Shown here: piece by piece, positions 22,401 to 25,763 of the stretch
How positions within the stretch are numbered: the stretch's first letter is position 1
How the letters are laid out: the number at the start of each line of letters is the position of its first letter
Assembly (NCBI GenBank): GCA_031551255.1
Contig: JAVBNW010000020.1
Span: forward strand, 1-25,763
DNA length: 25,763 nt
Direction: 5' to 3'
Source: JAVBNW01 sp031551255
Lineage (GTDB): Bacteria; Bacillota; Clostridia; Christensenellales; UBA1750
Notes under the pieces: generated by a model
What the model saw: only the letters and a program-made list of their open reading frames with translations
Database searches by the model: none
What the model was told of the DNA's origin: nothing
Program-made: the position numbers and the translations under genes

Positions 22401-24970
22401 TACACGCTTTAGCAGACGAGTTGGTAGGCAAGGGCTATGCCAAGCCATCGCAAGCATATGCTCTTAGCGCATTTTATGAAGGTTATTATCAAAGCGACTT
22501 TGCCACAACGTGCATAGAGAAAGAGTCTGAGAAAGATGCCAAGCAACAGTTGCTTAATCTCGCAGTGTTTGATATGGGTATAGCAGAATGTGGGGCGCGA
22601 GCCTGGAGCCAGCTCAAATATGTTTCTGATAAATATGAATTGAGTAATGAGCAATTAGAGGATACACTTGCTTATTTCGAGAATAGTGCATCTCAAAACA
22701 TAGAAACTGATAAAACCGCTGGCGTTGATGAGCCTATAGACACCGGAGCGCTATTTGACGGAATCGATCTTCTTGAGCACAATGGCCTTAAGGAACTTTA
22801 TCGAAGAGCTGAATATGCCGAAATAAGCCGATACAATTTGCGCGACAAAATGCTGGAATATGTTCCGATAGATGCCGTGGCAAAGTTTGTATCCATATTC
22901 TTAGACGATAATGACACCGATATTTTGGATGCCATCAATATGTTAAAAAATGTAAAAAATAAGTATGAACACAAAGCAAGTGTCCAGGGTTCATGGGAAA
23001 ATTGGATTTACAAATTAGGATGTACCTACCCATATTCGCTAATTGCACACCGTTCCTTTGAACACTACACGCAAAACATTTTGAGAAACGATAGTGACCT
23101 AGCAGTTATTCGTTCTGCCATAATGTATATATTATCAAAAAACGGATCGTTCAAAGACGCTGAAACTTGTTTTGGATTTGTTAGTATTGCCGTACAATAC
23201 TTGGCTGTGCATGAAGCAGAAATTTTACTTGATTTTGCACTTTCACGGTTTGAAGTTTTCATGGATAAAGATTATGGAGATGGCAATTATGAGACTAATA
23301 TGCTTCTATCTCAGTCCGCACAAAATACAATTGCAGGATTTATTTGGTCATCATTAGGATCGCCTCATTCCGCCACACGTTGGAGAGCTGTACATAGTGT
23401 AGTACGTCTTGGCAACTTGCGCGATCAGTCCTCTATCAACGAACTAATTTGTTGGATGCTGGACGGGCAAGTAAGAGCATTTGGTTTTAAAGGTTATCCG
23501 TTTTATGTAATGCATGCAAAACTATATCTTTTAATTGCGCTACTTCGAATAGCCGTGGATGATACGAGCCTTCTTGTGCACTATAAGGATTTGTTCGCAG
23601 ATATAGCTATTAATGCTTATCCCCATATCCTAATCCAGCGCACAAGTGCTGATATATGCGTGGCAATCGAAAAACAGTTTCCGCAAACTTTTCCTGAGGA
23701 ATTGTTGTTCCAGTTTAGTGTAGTTGATAAAAGTCCTTTCCAAGTGGAAGACAGAACCAGTGATGGACTTCGTAGTACATATTTGCATTCTGCAAATCTT
23801 ATCAACGTACCGCAAGAATACTTTCATGGATTTTTTATGGACAAGGATTGGTTTGCGCCACTAGCCAGAGTTTTTAATGTGCCAGAGGCACAAGTTTCTG
23901 ATTTAGTAACAGATGTGCTCATAAACGATTGGGGACTTCCACTTAATGATGGGCACACAGACGATCCTAGATATTCACAATGGAGAAACGGCATGCTAAA
24001 CTATCACAGTCACGGGATATTACCGAAATCATATGATTATGAATTTTATCTGACCTATCATGCGTTATTGTGTGCCGCTGGCAAATTATTACGAAACATG
24101 CCGGTAGTTAAGCAGTTCCACGATGATGCACCATTTGAAGAATGGCTTGGTTGGCAGACTATGACTAGGAATGACGGACGATTTATCTCAGATAGGAGAG
24201 ATCCCCCTCCATTTAGTTATCATGAGTTTAGTCGAGAAAACAAAGATTGGGAAAATTTCTTAGATGATTCCGCGTTTTTTGATGGGCTCTTCACTAATGG
24301 AAAAAAGCAGAAATTCGTCACAGTAGATGGATGGTGGGAAGATGGCGATATGTCGTTATGTGAGAAATACTCGGTTTCGTCTGCCTTTATTCCCCTGGAA
24401 ACGACAGATGCGTTGATAAGGGCATTAAACAGTTTTGAAAATCCTCACGACTATAGAATACCAGCGTATCAGGAAGAACTTGAAGAGTATGAGGCTTTTG
24501 ACGAAGAAACTGCCATTCCAAACGACAAGTTTCTCATGGAAGGCTGGATTGTTTGTCCGGATACTTCAAAAAATCTTGATGCATATGATCCTTTTGCAGC
24601 GGATATTTTTTATCCATCCATAAGAATCGGACAACGTTATGCCGAACTTTTGAACATATATGCCGATACTGAATTTCGGTATTGGCATGATCGTGATTCT
24701 GATGAGCTTAAAGCAATTTCATTGGTTTGGTGTTCGGACGTAGAGGATCCAAGCAAAGATTCTCCTTTGCGAAAAGGAAAGCGTATAAGTGTCGAGCTTT
24801 CTGCGTTAACCCAGTTGTGCAAGAAACTCGACAAAAATCTATTGTTTGAAGTAACTCTCAAACGATCTTTTGAGAAGGGGTTAGGTTATGAAAACGGGAG
24901 AGAGTATAGAGCTCCAAAAGCAAGAATATATATCCTGTATAAGGATGGAACAATTGTCCAAGTTAATTGA
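19400..24970 (+). CDS. Avs-like STAND NTPase with long helical sensor region
   Basis: A 1,856-residue frame; joined to the nuclease by a -1 shift the product is about 2,076 residues, the size of large Avs proteins. Walker A is GGGGKT (Lys at 60 from TTG, about 280 in the fusion); Walker B is LLLIIDAADN (Asp at 158, about 378); MFCRTERIDLV follows at the usual sensor position. YDCFGAGSYRRR...PRHRHYDAITQIINELA lies between them. The remaining ~1,500 residues are helical repeats (TPR-like), which in Avs bind a conserved phage protein such as terminase or portal and trigger oligomerisation and nuclease activation. TTG at 19400 has AAAGGG only 2 nt away, and no ATG lies near, so independent initiation is doubtful. 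The subtype (Avs3- or Avs4-like) cannot be fixed by eye. Confidence 0.82.
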   Translation: MPEEILQKFGVTSKHDIFPAPSHIDSQSKLIIRKAYKEIVQELTTSTEPCIIHATGGGGKTAFATYLIRNLDNNSVGILYDCFGAGSYRRRSAPRHRHYDAITQIINELALKELCDPILGNDSTSMVNLLNAFHRSVTTASLRLQQIDPQAKLLLIIDAADNAQMAAQEFNQDSFIQDLLMESFPTTVQILMFCRTERIDLVDPEDRAKHLELRLFELSESKEHLLGFFPNATNEDTEEFHRLTSANPRVQINVLSTGSDNVRDLLQSLGAHPKGVETQIKEQLANAIQNIKRIEGPMLKEAIDDICVGLATLPPFIPIEVLSKVTGISEGVIRSFIIDVGRPLWLVNNYAVQFRDEPTETWFRSTFSASKVQVAQYVMKLRENADNNVYISEALPALYLQAGMYNELVDLALTTRELPVDNPSIARNIRVYRLQYALKAAIKLENYSDAIRLALVTGEEIAGKGRQIEVLSNNIDLIRIVQDEEEIQSLAYRRTFHGSWDGSENIYSAALLSGNKSLAGEARSFLRSALNWLKIYFDAKRRDEYHISSLRDEEICELAYAIKNIEGSARVVSFLCDGFRPSLWISNISSCFIERLIDVSDYETLEQILTLEIRHPYFIIALAGQLLRIGRYIPRKMAETALTLITHKKAKLTKHRSFNEGAYFDNLVSFLEVCAYLHLPNVSILRAINIYFENRLPNTFTDHFWRDERSSYLRVLALKERLLQKNTEIDEIIPLSWAEDKKSEHSNDISELKSTIDALLPWYVLRIKLLIGADGKLSDECKLLIERANKQHHLRYPRYGSIAYDIYHAKISILAVCESGSSEEIDSYYRNCLNDVDGARFDDLVELMRMSCRMPNCVTIAQDTEILICDLLNSNSETETEIRQSNYVKLARAVYEKSPEDAAVYFNRGVEIASRFGDEIVQRWEAVTSIAKKVSESNYQNDHIAYRYIRCAELVGENVYREKHWDRDDAVRTCVSLSAPTAIASLSRWRDREVGRFYLQIHALADELVGKGYAKPSQAYALSAFYEGYYQSDFATTCIEKESEKDAKQQLLNLAVFDMGIAECGARAWSQLKYVSDKYELSNEQLEDTLAYFENSASQNIETDKTAGVDEPIDTGALFDGIDLLEHNGLKELYRRAEYAEISRYNLRDKMLEYVPIDAVAKFVSIFLDDNDTDILDAINMLKNVKNKYEHKASVQGSWENWIYKLGCTYPYSLIAHRSFEHYTQNILRNDSDLAVIRSAIMYILSKNGSFKDAETCFGFVSIAVQYLAVHEAEILLDFALSRFEVFMDKDYGDGNYETNMLLSQSAQNTIAGFIWSSLGSPHSATRWRAVHSVVRLGNLRDQSSINELICWMLDGQVRAFGFKGYPFYVMHAKLYLLIALLRIAVDDTSLLVHYKDLFADIAINAYPHILIQRTSADICVAIEKQFPQTFPEELLFQFSVVDKSPFQVEDRTSDGLRSTYLHSANLINVPQEYFHGFFMDKDWFAPLARVFNVPEAQVSDLVTDVLINDWGLPLNDGHTDDPRYSQWRNGMLNYHSHGILPKSYDYEFYLTYHALLCAAGKLLRNMPVVKQFHDDAPFEEWLGWQTMTRNDGRFISDRRDPPPFSYHEFSRENKDWENFLDDSAFFDGLFTNGKKQKFVTVDGWWEDGDMSLCEKYSVSSAFIPLETTDALIRALNSFENPHDYRIPAYQEELEEYEAFDEETAIPNDKFLMEGWIVCPDTSKNLDAYDPFAADIFYPSIRIGQRYAELLNIYADTEFRYWHDRDSDELKAISLVWCSDVEDPSKDSPLRKGKRISVELSALTQLCKKLDKNLLFEVTLKRSFEKGLGYENGREYRAPKARIYILYKDGTIVQVN

Positions 24971-25061
24971 ACTGAGCAAATTAATGATTGATGATTTAGG
25001 TAGGTCTTGCGATATAACGGGGCGATGGATGGCGGCCTACAGAAGAAATGCTTTGATATAG
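24945..25061 (+). CDS. Short overlapping frame, likely N-terminal part of the small Avs partner gene
   Basis: ATG at 24945, inside the last codons of the NTPase gene, opens 38 codons: MEQLSKLIELSKLMIDDLG, then RWMAAY, then stop at 25059. It has a plausible helical start. It ends just where the next frame (KKCFDIVLELWQH) begins to look protein-like, so the two may be halves of one gene broken by a small indel near 25045. The ribosome binding site is weak (AAGG, adjacent). Confidence 0.4.
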   Translation: MEQLSKLIELSKLMIDDLGRSCDITGRWMAAYRRNALI

Positions 25062-25510
25062 TTCTCGAATTATGGCAACACAAAAGTCGATTTCCAAGTG
25101 ACAGCCTTCCTTTTAGAGATTATACTTCAGTTTTTAATACGCTAAAACGCATCGATCCCCCAAATGCGACCCCATTTTATATCAGAGAAATAAGCGAAAC
25201 AAGTGAGGATATTAAACCTTATATTGATATGCCCCTTTTGGTGGATAAGACTGTCAGGATCTGGTTTGATTATATTTTTAAACAGGCAATAAAGGCTACA
25301 ATTAGTGGAACCTCACTTAGATATTTAGAGGCTACAGTTGACATAGATGATAATTCAAAATTGTTATATGAACTGATGAGGTCTTTTGACGAAGACCTTT
25401 GTGATGCTGATGATCTCAGGAAAAACATTGATGTCTTAACACGTTTCTCAAAGTTTAATGATGAAATGATAGAGTGCATCAAGGATGATCTTTCATCATA
25501 CCCAGTTTAG
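25007..25510 (+). CDS. Small protein downstream of the Avs-like NTPase
   Basis: A 167-residue frame from TTG 25007 (ATG 25025 also possible); neither start has a good ribosome binding site, which supports a missing N-terminus. CFDIVLELWQHKSRFPSDSLPF and FNTLKRIDPP are followed by a charged helical C-terminus. I do not recognise the family. It shares the NTPase strand, starts 36 bp after its stop and has the same AT-rich composition, so it probably belongs to the same unit and may assist or regulate the defence protein. The missing start may lie in the 24945-25061 frame. Confidence 0.6.
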   Translation: MRYNGAMDGGLQKKCFDIVLELWQHKSRFPSDSLPFRDYTSVFNTLKRIDPPNATPFYIREISETSEDIKPYIDMPLLVDKTVRIWFDYIFKQAIKATISGTSLRYLEATVDIDDNSKLLYELMRSFDEDLCDADDLRKNIDVLTRFSKFNDEMIECIKDDLSSYPV

Positions 25511-25618
25511 GTGATAATTGTTTTAGGGAATTAGAGTATTAAAATTCGTATCCGTTTTTAGCATTCACATTATCCATTGAATTTGAGTAAGCGTCAAAAA
25601 GCGAGGCCAGGGAATCTC

Positions 25619-25760
25619 AAGGAAAACGGATCTTACAAGAAACCGGAGCTAAATGGGGAAGCAAGAGGTCAAGATTGTTCAAATTATTGAGGATATCCCA
25701 ATTGGGGGCATTTTTGAAAATATAGGTAAGGTAGGCAAAAGGATCAAGCCCGTTTTCCTT
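25619..25760. repeat. 11-bp inverted repeat near the right edge
   Basis: AAGGAAAACGG (25619-25629) and CCGTTTTCCTT (25750-25760) are perfect complements 120 bp apart. The right arm lies inside the partial frame at 25653. Chance is possible. Apart from these arms, 25511-25652 holds nothing I can name. Confidence 0.35.
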
Positions 25761-25763
25761 TGC
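25653..25763 (+). CDS. Unrecognised protein, N-terminal part only
   Basis: ATG at 25653 with GGAG 6 nt upstream opens 37 codons to the right edge: MGKQEVKIVQIIEDIPIGG, then IFENIGKVGKRIKPVFLC. The composition looks protein-like and soluble. Too short to assign. It follows the small Avs partner by 142 bp on the same strand and may be a further defence-island gene. Confidence 0.5.
   Translation, partial: MGKQEVKIVQIIEDIPIGGIFENIGKVGKRIKPVFLC

Overview
The window looks like a piece of a GC-rich Bacillota chromosome, most likely a gut-type Clostridia. The signs are DegV, a CofE-like ligase in a non-archaeal setting, AGGAGG-type ribosome binding sites, TTG and GTG starts, extended -10 promoters and a thioester-domain (TQXA-type) protein with spore-coat-like repeats. 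This assignment is inferred from gene families and style; no rRNA or other marker gene is present.

Left part (1-8185, GC-rich, housekeeping-like). A thioester-domain protein runs off the left edge on the minus strand. It lacks a signal peptide and carries Asn-, Pro/Tyr- and Cys-rich repeats. Next come a DegV lipid-binding protein (minus), a HIT hydrolase and a MazG-like pyrophosphohydrolase (plus), a CofE-like ligase, a lipoprotein, and a TsnR/AviRb-like 23S rRNA 2'-O-methyltransferase. The methyltransferase has an unusually rich leader of about 370 nt. It holds a strong promoter, a three-codon reading frame, mutually exclusive antiterminator and terminator pairings, a second 15-codon leader peptide, a 12-bp inverted repeat and a hairpin over the Shine-Dalgarno.

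Middle part (8186-18740, mosaic and mobile). A KimA-like potassium importer of lower GC is followed by a tRNA 3'-end fragment with a terminator, which looks like an integration scar. Beyond it lie a tyrosine integrase broken by four small insertions, a DUF6076-like gene, an excisionase-like gene cut by a stop, and a decayed RepA/AAA_25-like ATPase. A three-gene ABC export operon follows (ATPase, permease fused to an M1 metallopeptidase, second permease). It is flanked by imperfect 40-bp direct repeats. Then comes a fragment of an XRE regulator.

Right part (18741-25763, AT-rich, defence). The main find is an Avs-like (AVAST) STAND NTPase system. A PD-(D/E)xK/Cap4-like nuclease frame and a very large STAND/helical-repeat frame are offset by -1. 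They are joined exactly at an in-frame A AAA AAG heptamer, the dnaX-type slippery sequence, so a single slip would give a protein of about 2,076 residues. A small partner gene behind it also appears split over two frames. The last 111 bases open an unrecognised reading frame that leaves the window.

How the parts fit: the left part is ordinary chromosome with one antibiotic-style regulated rRNA methyltransferase. The middle part is a degraded integrative element carrying cargo. The right part is an acquired anti-phage locus with its own promoter and a palindromic leader element.
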